Below are positions 34,731 to 47,174 of a stretch of 64,000 nucleotides of DNA, piece by piece (positions within the stretch are counted from its first letter, which is position 1; each line of letters starts with the position of its first letter). Source of the stretch: Misgurnus anguillicaudatus (taxonomy: Eukaryota; Chordata; Actinopteri; Cypriniformes; Cobitidae); NCBI RefSeq assembly GCF_027580225.2, contig NW_027395276.1, positions 4,447,501-4,511,500 on the forward strand, given 5' to 3'. The translations under genes were made by a program, and so were the position numbers. The notes beneath the pieces were generated by a model, which saw only the letters and a program-made list of their open reading frames with translations, did not search any database and was not told where the DNA came from.

Positions 34731-35863
34731 ATATATGGCATTATATTTACAAATAATTAAACCAAATAGTTTGTTTGTGACATTTGAACGTCTTGTCTTA
34801 AAACCGAAAGTAAACAAGTTTTCCTTGCGGAAGGTCTGCATTCATTAAAAATGAGCAAAAAAAATATTTCAAATCAATGTTTAATGCTCCTTACCTTACT
34901 TATAAGGTAAATAGCCATGTAATAAGCAGCATAATGTACAAGCAGCAGGTTATCGTGAAATAAGCCTTTTCAGTGTGATACCTGGGGCTTATTTCTTCAT
35001 TAATAACATTATACGCGCACATATTTTATTGCATTGTTTCTTAGATTGTCTCTTACTCGCATTGCATTTAATTCAGACAAGCACTTTACTCTCACTACAA
35101 AGAAATAAATGTAGTCAGGGCAGAAAACATTGTCTCAAAGGATTTGATGTTTTGTTTTCATTTACTGAATCTGCGCCTTTTATATTAACAAAGTGTTACT
35201 GCGTGAGAAGATGTGTTTCATATTTCAGCAACACTTTCTCCAAAAGCGCAATGTAAAGTTTAGGTCATGTTTTTGGTCTTCTGAACCCGGGACTGGAGGA
35301 GGAATGAGCTTTCTTTATCCTAGATGTCTGCCGTGAGATTTTCATTGCAGGAAAACCCTTCTGTATTAATCTGATGATGTGTCATTTATTTTACTAAGAC
35401 TTTGGATTTTAAACATGACTTGCAGTTGAAATTACAGTTGCATCAGTCATTGTTACAGATCAATGTCTCATAGGGATAGAGCGATATATTGCAAGTATTT
35501 ACAAAAATGAATGAGGGTTTCATGTTGGAACCCGACAGCCCATGTAACCTCGCAGTATCCTGTGTCAAATTTACCTCATATTACATCTGTGTGTTTATTC
35601 TGTAACGGTTTTATAATCAGGACAGAATCAAGCATTAATCTCTCTCTTATGTAAGGTTTGAAATCTCTATAGCGCAGGCGAAAAGAAGAGAAAAGCATGT
35701 AGACATTAGAGAGTCACCACACAGCATCATGGGAACAAAAGTTTTGGGTCGTGCTTTTGTATCAAGATATAACCAATATTTAAAATCATCTTTTCATTGT
35801 CATGAATGTATCTGTGTGATTGTGTGGAGATGTGAGTGAGTGTGCACAGTCATCTGTTTTAAT
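34731..35863. other. Intron stretch with nothing recognised
   Basis: No terminal repeats, tandem arrays or splice-flanked coding seen. Confidence 0.5.
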
Positions 35864-36035
35864 TGGTGCTGTCAAAAGATTAATCGCGATTAATCGCGAT
35901 TAATCGCATACAAAATAAAAGTTTATGTTTGCAAAATATATTTACATATACATATTATGCAAAAATACATATTATGCAAAAACAATCTTTTATTTTGTAT
36001 GCGATTAATCGAGTTAATCGCGATTAACAGCCCTA
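35864..36035 (+). mobile_element. 172-bp hAT-like MITE with exact 8-bp duplication
   Basis: Ends TGGTGCTGTCAAAAGATTAA and, reversed, TAGGGCTGTTAATCGCGATT; near-palindromic throughout, with repeated GATTAATCGC. Flanked by GTTTTAAT at 35856-35863 and 36036-36043. Confidence 0.88.
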
Positions 36036-36633
36036 GTTTTAATTATAAACTGGCACAAACCAGCTGTACTTTGTTTAGAAAGAGGTTTTCATTATGAGTC
36101 AACAAGCACAGAGCTCTATGATGGATCGGGTCAGGTTATCTGCATCACCCCTTATTAGGGAACAGGTGTAGGACATGAGCTCATGTGCAGGGATTAGGAG
36201 GGAGGGAAATGACACAAGTTAAACAGCATCGTACGTCATCAGGTCTGGAGTGGGACTTCGACTGTTCTAAAAAAATCAGATACTCACCAAAGACTCCTTA
36301 GAATTCACATCAAAACATACAATGAGAAAAAGACAGTGACAGATTGAGTCAAATGTTTGTACCTGTATGTATCCCTGTATATGTCATACTATACATTAAT
36401 CATAGCGATTTGATTCTTGTATATATACATAAATACATACGTGTGTGTACAGCGTCAGACGGTCATTACTGCTCTGTTACCCTGTGACTGACTGACTGTA
36501 ACTTTTACTGTAGATGACTTGATTGTGTCACAGTCAGGAGATCATACAGTCATGTGAAACTACAGTGTGATACAGCAAAATAACTTTGTGTATACTTTAT
36601 ATAAGTGGCATGTGACATCCTCATGCCTTCTAA

Positions 36634-37124
36634 AGTGTCATTTATAGTTGTGCATTGGTTCTATGCCGTAGGTTGTGCATAACCTGATGCGGACCTCACC
36701 AAAAATGTAACAACTTGTCCGTTTTATGTGGACCACAAGCGCTGTGATTGGTCGGCTAGAACCCCTCCCATCAGGTAAAAAAAATCTGTGTCCATTTCTT
36801 CAATTCATCATTTCCACTTGCGACGGTAAGAATAAAGAAGATGGGTCAAGTTGAAGAGTGATATAAATCAAACTGAAACAAAAGTCACTGTCTATTTACC
36901 TCCATTACTGCTGTTCTTCTTCAATCATACACAACAAGCTGCTGCTTCTTTGGCTGTTGCACTGCTACTGTGGTTACACGCGTGGATGCTGCATACTAAT
37001 GGTCTGCATGTGTAATTGCACTTTGACGTGGATAACGACGCAGAAGTAAATATAAAAACCGACACATAGCCTATGGTGTCGATGCTACACCGTAGGACCT
37101 ACGCAAAACTATAATGAGCCCTTT
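36634..37124 (+). mobile_element. TATAGTT-ended element, copy 1
   Basis: Left phrase TCATTTATAGTTGTGCATTG then CTATGCCGTAGGTTGTGCAT; right phrase, reversed, AGGGCTCATTATAGTTTTGC then GTAGGTCCTACGGTGTAGCA. Tandem neighbour of copy 2. Confidence 0.7.
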
Positions 37125-37795
37125 AGTCTATTTTAGTTTAAGGGTTCATTATATTTCCTCATAGGACCTATTGTGTAGCCTCGACGCCATAGGTTACGCG
37201 GCGGTTTTCATTCATACGTCTGCGCCATTGTTCGCAATTGCACATGCAGACCACTAGTAGGCAATGTTTACACCGGGCATGTAATGAGTCCAAAAATGTG
37301 GACTTTTTTATTGTTGCAGGCAAAAAAGTTGGTCTTGCGGCACGTTTTCTTAAAAAATGCGATGGAATATGCAGGATATTCATGAAATTTTAATGCGATG
37401 AAATTGCGGGAACTTGCAAAAACTGCGTGAACTTGCAAAAACTGTTTGCAGCTTTTGCAGATTTTCATTGATGTTCACGTCGCATAATTATGTCACTTCC
37501 TAACATTCCCATGACAACAGGGGACAGGGCTGCGCATGTGTGAAGTAAATGCAAAATTGTTCAACTTTCTGCTAAGATATATATGACGTTATGATACGAA
37601 AATGCGGGGATTATGAAATCATGCAAGCCCCGCATATTCTGTGAACAGAAATCTGCAATTTATGTGGCGAAAGTGCAGCATATTTAAAAAATGCATCCCC
37701 CGCATAAATATGCAGACTTTGGCTGATTATGCATTGAATCATGCGATCGCATAATCGTGTTTTTCTGAAGGAACTGTGTAATGGTGTATTCACAG

Positions 37796-38657
37796 TAGGG
37801 CTGAACGATGTGAGGAAAAGTTGCGATGTGCAATGACATTGTTTAATGTTGCGATGACGATGTAAGTTGCGATAAATATTTTATATTTTTTCATGTTTTA
37901 GGGGCCATTCACATGTCGCGCCTAAAAACACGTGGAAAACACTAGACACGTAGGTTATTGTCACATGACCTGCACGCTGCTCTTGTGTCATTCTGAAAAG
38001 TTAAAATGTTTTTGAAATACCTGGAAAAAAACGTGCGCGTCGCACCGCGTGCGAGTCGCGACCGCGGCGCTTCCAGAGCGCACATACATTTGAAATAATG
38101 AACTTGAACGCGCAATAGACGCAATATGTGAATCACCGCTTCCACAGTACCTGTGTTTGCGGCGTCATCTCTCCTAAATCCAAAATAATTTCATGATATA
38201 GCTGAAGTGCTGTTCATTTTCAACACAAGGTCTTCGTCTGACAACACACTTTCCTCACTCTTCTCTCCTTCCTCTGCCATCGTTTTTGCTAACAGGCACA
38301 GCGTCGCATCTGACACCTCACAAATCAATCTAAGCGTAGCTGACTGCGTAGCTGACTTGGGGGTTCCCCTGATTGGCCTAATAGCATGAACGCGCAAACC
38401 ATCGCTGCGTCCGAAACCGCCTACTTCCATACTATATAGTAGGCAAAGTAGTGCTTTTTGCATACTATATAGTATGGTAGTAGGCCATTTCGGACTCAGC
38501 ACATGTCTTCAGGACTAAACGTGATGGGTCAAACGTTTATTACATGCGCTTACTGGTTTCCCTTCATTCATCGCGTCAAGGCTGTCTGTTGCGATGTGTT
38601 CATCGCGTGAGTTCATATCGCGATGACGATGAAAATTCGATGTATCGTTCAGCCCTA
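37796..38657 (+). mobile_element. 862-bp hAT-like element with exact 8-bp duplication
   Basis: Ends TAGGGCTGAACGATGTGAGG and, reversed, TAGGGCTGAACGATACATCG. Flanked by ATTCACAG at 37788-37795 and 38658-38665. Contains a GC-rich sub-element (about 37900-38150, CGCACCGCGTGCGAGTCGCG) and the palindrome at 38409-38495. Confidence 0.93.
38409..38495 (+). mobile_element. 87-bp palindromic MITE (GTCCGAAACCGCCTACT)
   Basis: Left end GTCCGAAACCGCCTACTTCC, right end reversed GTCCGAAATGGCCTACTACC; interior contains CATACTATATAGTA twice. Shortest member of the family also found at 24371-25604 and 39870-40440. Confidence 0.75.
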
Positions 38658-39649
38658 ATTCACAGTATCAAGGCAAAGCCAAAGAAGCAGCAGCTTGTCA
38701 TTTATGTTGTTAAAGCATCAGCAGTATTGGAGTTAAATAGACAGCGACTATAGTTGCAGCTTGAGTTAAATATCACTCCTCAATTTGGCCTATCTTTGTT
38801 TTTACTGGGGATGTTCATTCCAGTTAATTTTCCCAAACGACAACCGCAGCTTGTTAACCGAACATTAACCGTTAACTGATAAGATTTTAATATTAAATTG
38901 TCATTGAGTAAAAATACAGTTGACGGTTGTCTGTGACCCAGTAAAAACAATACAAAATTTTATTTAATTTGAACATCTGTAGGGACGTGTCGATTAACTG
39001 ATAATATTAATCGGTCATAAATTCTTACCTTCGGTTAACGGTTAACTGGTCAATATAAACATCCGTAGTTTTTATTGTCATAGGCGGAATTGTGTTTTTT
39101 TTACCTGATGGCAGGGGTTCTAACGGACCAATCACAAAGCTTAAGGAACTGACGTGTTGTCACATTTTGGAGAGGTGCGCGTCAGGCTACGCAGAGCTAT
39201 GCACAGCCTATGGCATAGATCCAACGCAGAACTATAAATCTCGCTTTAGTGTTCAGACTAAATGAATGAAATGCTTTTATCATACACTGTGAACAAGTAT
39301 ATTAAAAGACAATGTCTTGACAATGAAGATGTGAACGGTAAGCAAACAGACACACGATGAGTCTTTAGTGAAAAAACTGTATGTTTCATTTCAACTCGCT
39401 GAGCTCTTGACGGGTTTGAATCTCTAAATAAGTGGCCATTTTATAAATGACTACCTATCCAACCACTAGATCAATGAGCAGCAAGCATAGTAGAGAGGAG
39501 ACCTTTGTCCAGAGTAATCTGCAGTAAGAGTATAATCACATCCTCAACAGTGAGTTTATTACATTCATATGAGAGGCTGAACTTCAAGTAGTCATAATGA
39601 CAGTGACATCACGTCCTCAAGCTCCTACCAACATAGATCTGTAACGTAC

Positions 39650-39838
39650 CTGAACGCAGTTGCTTGATTCGCCCTTGGCTGAGAGCAGGTTCAACAGGGA
39701 GGAAGTCTTTGAACCAGGAGATCTCTGGATCGGGAATACCGCTGGCAGCACACAGCATGGTCGCGGTCCGAGTTCTCTCCACCACCTTCAGCTGGGGTCC
39801 CATGTCAATGCTGGGGAAACCAAATGGCAGCAGGTCCT
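39650..39838 (-). CDS. ptprs: ptprs exon: Ig2 first half
   Basis: 189 nt (about residues 125-187): [60 protein letters not shown] and LRS. Nearly identical to the mammalian Ig2 segment ([20 protein letters not shown]). First Ig2 cysteine in MLCAA, core tryptophan in SWFKD. Acceptor cttcttcag, donor gtacgt, phase 1 both sides. The meA mini-exon of other LAR receptors inserts just after its last residue. Confidence 0.97.
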
Positions 39839-39869
39839 CTGAAGAAGAAAAATACTTCAGAGGTTAACA

Positions 39870-40440
39870 ACCGCCTACTTCCCTACTATATAGCAGGTTA
39901 AAAGCAGTGGGCGAGGCAAGTAGCATGTCTGAATTTATAGTATCCAAAAAGCAGTAGGTGGAAAGTACACAGATGATCTACTACTTCTAGCAAGATTTTG
40001 GACTGTGCATTCGATGGATATTTTAATATGCCGTGAGTCACCCAACAAAGAAGAAGAAGGAAAGGCATCATCATATTCAAAGACGTCTGAAAGCTATAAT
40101 GTGGCTCTATTTAAATGCAAATACGTATAGGGAACAGCTGTTCCTTGTGATTACATTGTGCTTGTTTAACAGCATCTAAGTTAGCGGCTCACTTGTTCTT
40201 GTGATAACGTGTGTCATGTGATGTATCAACATGCAGGATCTAGTATGTCTGAATTTCATTTACAAAACTCATAGTCATACTATATAGAATGTACTTTTTT
40301 AACGGTCGATAAGTACACAACTTTTTTTTCAAATCAACAAATATCTTTGTTACTTTAACTTTAAAAATGAATGCTGCATTTTTTTTACAGTGTACATACT
40401 TTATCTAAATCAGTAAGTACGCTGTTTCGGATGCAGGGAA
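39870..40440 (+). mobile_element. CCGCCTACT-family element
   Basis: Left phrase ACCGCCTACTTCCCTACTAT, right phrase reversed CATCCGAAACAGCGTACTTA. Lies just upstream, in transcript order, of the Ig2 first-half exon. Confidence 0.65.
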
Positions 40441-40516
40441 CGTCACAGATTTCAAGTATGTAAGCTTCTGGCCAATAATGCGAGGCTATCTGGAGCACTA
40501 CAGATCTCCTGAAACT

Positions 40517-41711
40517 AGGGTTGGGAATCGTTTCAAATTTTTTGATTCTGATTTCAAATTGGATTCCGCTTATCGGATCCGATTCCTAACGATTCTTGGT
40601 TTCAATTCCAGGTGAAAAGCAACAACAGTCAAATCTTTATAGATCAAACATATTTATTTTGTGCTATTACAGCTGAACACAATAAAGTAGCCTACATAAA
40701 AACTTATTTAGGAGCTACAAAACAAACAAACACGCCTAGGCTAGCTCAAAATGATTTTTTAATAATTTTCCCTCGTAACATAACACCTACCTAAATGATG
40801 GCGACTCAACAACAGAAAATGCATGCAGCCCTTTCACTATAAATGTTGTGATCAATCTGTAACACTCCTCCTTTTTTCCTGCCTTCCTTTCAAAAATGAG
40901 AAAATGCAGCCACACTTTAGAGCGCCTTCCACCACAGTCCATTTTGCAAACCATATCTGCCTAGAAAATCACAACTTTTAATTTTCCATCGGTCTTAGTA
41001 CACAATGTAACTATAGAAGAGTCAAGTTTTAAATAAAAAAAATAATTAAACTCTTTGGATATTTTAGGCTTAATGGATTGTGCTAAGCTATGCTAAAAGT
41101 GGTACAGCCAGAGCCGGAGATCAGCTGAATGGATTCCAAAATGGTATAAAATCAAATGTTTAACTCTAGGGGAGCTGGAAAATGAGCATATATTTTTTTT
41201 TAAGTGGAGTGTACCTTTAAGTAAAAACAGATTTAAACGTATTTTCCGGACTATAAGTCACACTTTTTTCCATAGTTTGACTGGTTTATAGGCCATCAAT
41301 TAGGACTAAAGCAGGGTTTCTCTCTCAATACTAAGAGATTTCAGGTGATCTCCTGGCTTTCTATGCCATTTTGCACCTTGTTTTCTTCATGTGTTCACTA
41401 CTTATTCCCTGTCATTTCACTTTATTTATTATGACTCAACTTGTATACTTAAATGTTCTGATTCACTAATGTTCACTTAGAAATCCCCTTACTGATAAAA
41501 ATGCTGATGTGTCAAATACTTATTTTCTTATACTTATATATGGTTCCTCTTTTTCCTTTTTAGGACACATTTTTGATCAACAAAAGTTAAACTGGAAAAT
41601 ATAACTTAGCATACTGTATAAACCTGATGTAGATAAGGCATCGAGAGATGAACTAAAGCGAGCTAAGCTGTTAAACTCCGCCATCCTCGCTAAATAAGAG
41701 TAACATATTTC

Positions 41712-41799
<88 letters not shown>

Positions 41800-42300
41800 C
41801 TATTCGTGCGCGTATGCACAGTAGCAGTGTAGACACAAGCTGCGTGATAGATACTTGCTGCGTGCGCGCTCTGCTGGTTGGGGAATAATGAACATGCATC
41901 AAAGACGAATTTCTTGCACATTAGGAACGCTTGATGACATAAAATGTGCAAGGTAATATTAATGTAACATTCTTTTTTTACTGAGTACCAACAGCAAAAC
42001 TGATAATGGTTTCTGGTATTACCCACATACCCATACCTACTTAAACATACCATATACCTAAACGTCCAATTAAACTAAAACAGTTTCATTTTTCAAAAGC
42101 GAAAGATTTATTGATGAACATGATACATGTATTTAAGGAAATTGTGAATTCAATATAATGTGAAGGGAAAAGTCTCAGGCAGTTGATTAAAAACTATTTC
42201 TGTATCTGTTCACATTAGCAGCCCACTTATGAAGGATGGAGTTCAGATGAAACGACATTGACACAGCAGCTCGCTCGCCCACCCACTTCCTCTGCACTAA
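40517..42300. other. Intron stretch with two element ends and a GT array
   Basis: A lone end CTAGGGTTGGGAATCGTTTC at 40517, a CGGACTATAAGTCACACTTT end near 41250 (a pattern I associate with fish DNA repeats), and the (GT)n at 41713-41796. No matching opposite ends were found. Confidence 0.45.
41713..41796. repeat. (TG)42 microsatellite
   Basis: Eighty-four uninterrupted TG bases. Confidence 0.97.
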
Positions 42301-43229
42301 TCTCTCTCTCTCTAAGCGCAATGGTCTGAGGTAAATGAGAGCTGCAAACACATTGATTTCACACCCGGTAATTATGTACCTACATCATCACCAAACCCTC
42401 AATTACTCGCTACATACACTTTCAACTTGCTGATTATCTGTTAGTTTTTATTAGCAGTAATCAGGAGTTTGTGGTAAACAGTGGCACAAAGGTTATCATT
42501 ACCTGTTTAAAGCTGCCGTGTGTGAGTGTTTCTGTGATTTGACGCCATACAAAACTGAATAAATAACATGTATAATCAACATCACTACTGACATGTCGGC
42601 CATCTTAAGTGGACTTTCACTAAGCTGGAAGCAATGCATTCTGGTCTATTCAGTCTCTAAAGTCTTTGGGTGTGTCTTAATAAGATCCCTAGGTTGTGAA
42701 TCAGTGTGTCGTGTACATGAGTGCAGGTAAGACACTGACTCACTACACATTGGGACACCTTTTCTTCTGCAAGTTTACAGAGGTTACATTCTTAAACACA
42801 GTGTATTCTTCATTAATAATTAATGACTGCTTTAATGTTTCATGATAGTTGTTCGTAAGTCTCTGTTTGTCCTAAGACATTAAACTGTCCACTGTTCTTC
42901 AAGAAAATCCTCTTCTGAGAAGTGGATAAATGATGTTTCAGATGAGGCTCAAGAAAGCAACACATTATATTAAAAGCCAAGAGGATGTTAAACCTTTGAA
43001 CAGGATGATCTGTCAAAACTGTTTTTATTGTGTCTTTCATAAAATATGTGACCCGTGCTGGCAAAATGAGTGGGAATGCGCTCTGTCTAATTTTGAGCTA
43101 CAGGCAAAAGAAAGTCAGGGTTTTCCGCAGCACTTTTCAGTTCAGGCGGCCCGCCTAGGCATGGAAACTCTACCGTCTTAACTAGGTTGTTCAAAAAAAA
43201 GGTTTCACGTGCCTGTTGATTAGATATAA

Positions 43230-44160
43230 TTGTTGAGCACTCTGCTCACGTTATTTATGTGCATTATTTACATGCTACAGTAGTTACACTCCTTTAAGAT
43301 GATCTAATTAATAGTGGGACATTTTTGCGCTATCTATCATCGTTCGCCAGACATTCTACAACATCTGCTTTAGTTTGGGTTTGCTCTATATGCTCTAAAT
43401 AGTCATTAAACATCTAAAATGATCTTTTTTGTAAGTTTTCTGAGAGGTGTATCGTACAATGATTAAATGATTAATCTAATACAAATGATGCGTCTTCATC
43501 CTCGCGTCTGACATTTTGGTTTTGGTTTTAATACATGCAGGAATTTGAAAATAAAGTGCAGGACTTGATTGATGTTAAAATGTTATTAAGAGAGATAAGA
43601 CTCGAAAATGATCTTCCTCTCGCTGACTGACAGATCTGAAGCATGCACACAGATGTGAAAGTGCTCAATCCCGATATACACACATCTACACATAAAAATA
43701 TTTGTTTTGACAAGAATTCACGCAGATATAATTTGTTATGTCTTAAGTGAATGTTTGGTTAACTGTTGTGATGTGTAAGATTATATTAGATCATTACATT
43801 ACAGTAGATCTTAAAAAACTGTCTGTTTCAATGTCAACCAGACAATAAAAGAAAAAAAGTTGCACATTTATAGATATTGTTTTTGATTTTGTGCGCCTCT
43901 AAATCTATTAGTTTTACAGTGATTTTAAGGGATGATTTTGTTTTTGAACCTTTAAAATGTTTCTCATAATTGACTTTGCTAACTCTGTCAGCTTCAAACA
44001 GGTGTAGCTCTGTCATTTTTTTCTCAGATTCCAACAAATCATATATCGTTTTGAAGTTTTTAAATGTAAATATAAATAACTTATTTTTGAAAATTTGCTC
44101 ATTCCAACTCAATATCCCAGCAAAAGTCACATATGTGACCCACTGCATTTGGGATCCTAT
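43230..44160 (+). repeat. Dispersed repeat, uninterrupted copy of 57362-59372
   Basis: Shares CATTAAACATCTAAAATG, TTTTGACAAGAATTCACGCA, AGTGAATGTTTGGTTA and GAAAATTTGCTCATTCCAAC with 57570-59070, in the same order, but lacks the 816-bp insertion there. Ends not sharply defined; minus-strand open frame 43834-44325 falls in it and is not a gene. Confidence 0.75.
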
Positions 44161-45036
44161 GAACATTGTATTCAGTGGAGGCTGACAAATGTCAGCTTGT
44201 TCATGAATTACAGAACTATAAAAAGTATTATTTATATATAGCAAAATGTCACTAAGAGATTTATAGGTGTCACAATTTAAAGAAAAGTCAAATTTTTTTA
44301 CTATTAGGGTGCAACACCGGTCCATTTACCAGATACAAATATTTCAAACATTTAATGCTCTGTCTTCATTTTTTAATCCCACCATCTGGCTTATAAATGT
44401 GACTCTGTGCTGGTGGCAGGTGCGGCCTAATAAAACTGCATAATGATGCTGTTCTGTAGATGAAGGCCTGACCAGTAGAAACCATCTGACCCACTGGTGT
44501 GTGTCCTCAAGGGAATACTGGGCTGGCTTGTGTCTGAATGAGTCTGCTGGGACTGGGACTCGACACAGCTGGGTCCAACAGAAGCTGACAGATGCTAACA
44601 GTCATACTAGGACTTACGGTGTGCACCTGAGTTCATATGACGTCGCTCGTGTTTACTTGAAAATGCGATGAGGTGTGAACAAAGGGCAACCTTTCAGTCT
44701 CTCTCGTAAATCCAACATGGAAGTGATTTCAACTGCAATTCACCGACTGGCCACTAGAGACATGTTAAAATGCCCAACGTTACAGCAGAAATAAATATGT
44801 TTACAGCCTGGTACAAATTTTTTTGTCTATATAGCTAATTTTGTCCTTCATGACAACTGGGGTGGGGGGGTGAATTTATTTTTAACTAATACGCTTAAAT
44901 GATATTAATCCATAAATTTCTGCATAATTAAGGGCGTGGCCACTTAAGTGACAGGTGGATTGCTGGAAGAATGGATTTTAGCAAACAAACACCTTTGCAA
45001 ATTTTTGGTTATCGGGAGTGACACGCTGCTGAGATT

Positions 45037-45702
45037 GGGTCTGTTTACACTTGGTATTAAGATGTGTTTTTGTTGATCAGATCACAAGTGGACGAGAGAA
45101 ACACATCACGTTTACACCTGGTATTTAAATCCGTCTCTTTTGTCCGCTTCTGTCCTGAATACTGTGAGGGGGTGGTCTGTCGAGACGGTGGGAGTAATGA
45201 CGAGTTTATATGGAGGCAAACTAATATTATGTCAGAGTCCACTGCTTGTTTAGCAAGTAAACATGCTGCACAGTGTTTTGTACATGTATATGTTAGAGCT
45301 TAAATTTTCAGCGCAATTGATGAAATAAGATCGCGCACCTTTCACATGCTTGCAAAACGAAACTAAGCGGAGATCAGCTGCTTTAGTTTTATCAATGAAA
45401 GGCTAAAAATAGCGCTGTTCACCATGTGTTCGCGCCAGAAGTCAGAAAAGACATAAAACATTGTGCTCAGTACCTCAGTGCTCAGTCGTGTGTGGCTGTT
45501 CGAACACATTCAACCACATGTGCGTTTACACTACAAAAGCAATACGATCGAAAGGGTTTTCGACTACCTCTGAATGTGGTTGAAAGTGGTCGGAAGTGGA
45601 CGAGTTCAAAACATTTTGAGCACCGTTTACACCTGGCATTAACGTCATCCACTTGTGATCCGATCGATGAAAACGCATGTTAATGCCAAGTCTAAACAGC
45701 CT
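45037..45702 (+). mobile_element. Element with GTCTGTTTACACTTGG ends
   Basis: Left end GGTCTGTTTACACTTGGTAT, right end reversed GGCTGTTTAGACTTGGCATT, each followed by an inner block (ACAAGTGGACGA / TCCACTTGTGATC). About 665 bp, no transposase. Confidence 0.75.
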
Positions 45703-46601
45703 CATTGTGAAGACCGGCTCCACCCACTTTAGTTTTTAAAAATGCTCTTTAAAAACCTACAGGTGAAGTCACTGACACTACATCCATGTTTTATACAGTC
45801 TATGGGTGTGAACAGAGACCAGCAAAGATTATCAAACAATTGAAGCAAGTTTAGAAATCACAGACATCACAAATCACGTCTAACTCGTGTCTAAACTAGA
45901 CATGAACCAGTTTTCTGTTGTCGAAGACAGGAAAGCGCTGTGTACAGCTGAAGCCATAAACCATTACAAAGTTAGAAAGAAAACGAACAGAAATCAGGTG
46001 ACTGACAAAATCTCTATTGCTGTCTCAGCTGCTTAATTTATTAGAAATGTATTTCATCACACCTGCTTTAATAAACCCTAAACAAATATGACATTGTTGA
46101 AAACTTCATGAACAACTGGAAAATGCATCCTAAATGATACTCGGTTTATGCGAGCAGTACACTGTTCATATGATAAGCGATATAAACAAATCACTGTCAT
46201 GATGATCAGTGTGTGAGTTACCATTTCTCACATTTTAAATACTTTGATAGTTTAACATATTCAGACATGTTACACAGATCCAAAGTGTTTGTTTAAGAAA
46301 CGTGTGTTTAACAACAAAGACAGTCAAGTTGCTAAATACATCAGATATGAAAAGGTAACCGGACACTTTTGCATAAATAATATAATAGACATTTATGTTA
46401 ATGGGTTAACAGAGCGCTTTGTGCGTTCATGTGCTGTAAGATGTGGGCAGTAATGGAGGTAATTGGGCAGAAGCACTGAGTTATAAAGCTAAAGGTCAAT
46501 GATCTGTACATGAATCTATAAATGAGGGTTTGATAATCGAGTTTATGGCCTTAAACCTTTCCTCTGATATACTGATGAACACATCACCACAGAGACCTGA
46601 C

Positions 46602-46650
<49 letters not shown>

Positions 46651-47170
46651 GCACAACATTAAATCTAAATATTTATCTACTGTGCACATAAAAGACAGCA
46701 CATGCACACATTTAAATGGGGGGAGTTTCCATGACAACAGTGACAGATGGGGCATAGAAGGGGGTTTAATCCCCAAACATTGAACCCCTTCATCTGAACA
46801 CATCAGTGTTAGCTGATTCAACAAACAAACAAACACACATGCATGCACGCACACGCACGCACGCACGTACATACACACAATGTTGGTGCAGCTATTACAG
46901 ACTAAACCTACGAGGACTTTCTATTCGGGTAATGTTTTTATACTAAGCTAATGATATTTTTTATTCTCTATCCTCACCCCTAAACTTCACCCTCACAGAT
47001 AAATAATGTATGTTAATTTAGTGAATTGAATAATAGGGACATCTGGGATCTGCTCATAATGCAGGTTTAGAAACCTGAAACATGAATACACATTATATTA
47101 TTACTGAGTTCTTACAATGTAGACCAACCAGTACACATACAATCACACAAACACACACACACATAATACA
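45703..47170. other. Intron stretch with a CA array
   Basis: Contains ACATCCATGTTTTATACAGT near 45780, a phrase common at ends of fish DNA repeats, and (AC)n at 46603-46648. Nothing else recognised. Confidence 0.45.
46603..46648. repeat. (AC)23 microsatellite
   Basis: Uninterrupted AC run. Confidence 0.95.
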
Positions 47171-47174
47171 AAAA

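Larger units (their letters stand above)
37137..39242 (+). mobile_element. TATAGTT-ended element, copy 2, expanded by nested insertions
   Basis: Left phrase AGGGTTCATTATATTTCCTC and CGACGCCATAGGTTACGCGG; right phrase, reversed, AAGCGAGATTTATAGTTCTG and CTATGCCATAGGCTGTGCAT. Inside are other elements: about 37270-37745 (AAAATGCGATGGAATATGCA-type sequence), 37796-38657, and an element near 38815-39065 with CAGTTAA / TTAACGGTTAACTGG ends. Confidence 0.65.

Noticed and set aside
43834..44325. Minus-strand open frame of 163 codons
   Set aside because: Lies in a dispersed repeat with a second copy at 57-59 kb, where the frame is not kept; no known domain.
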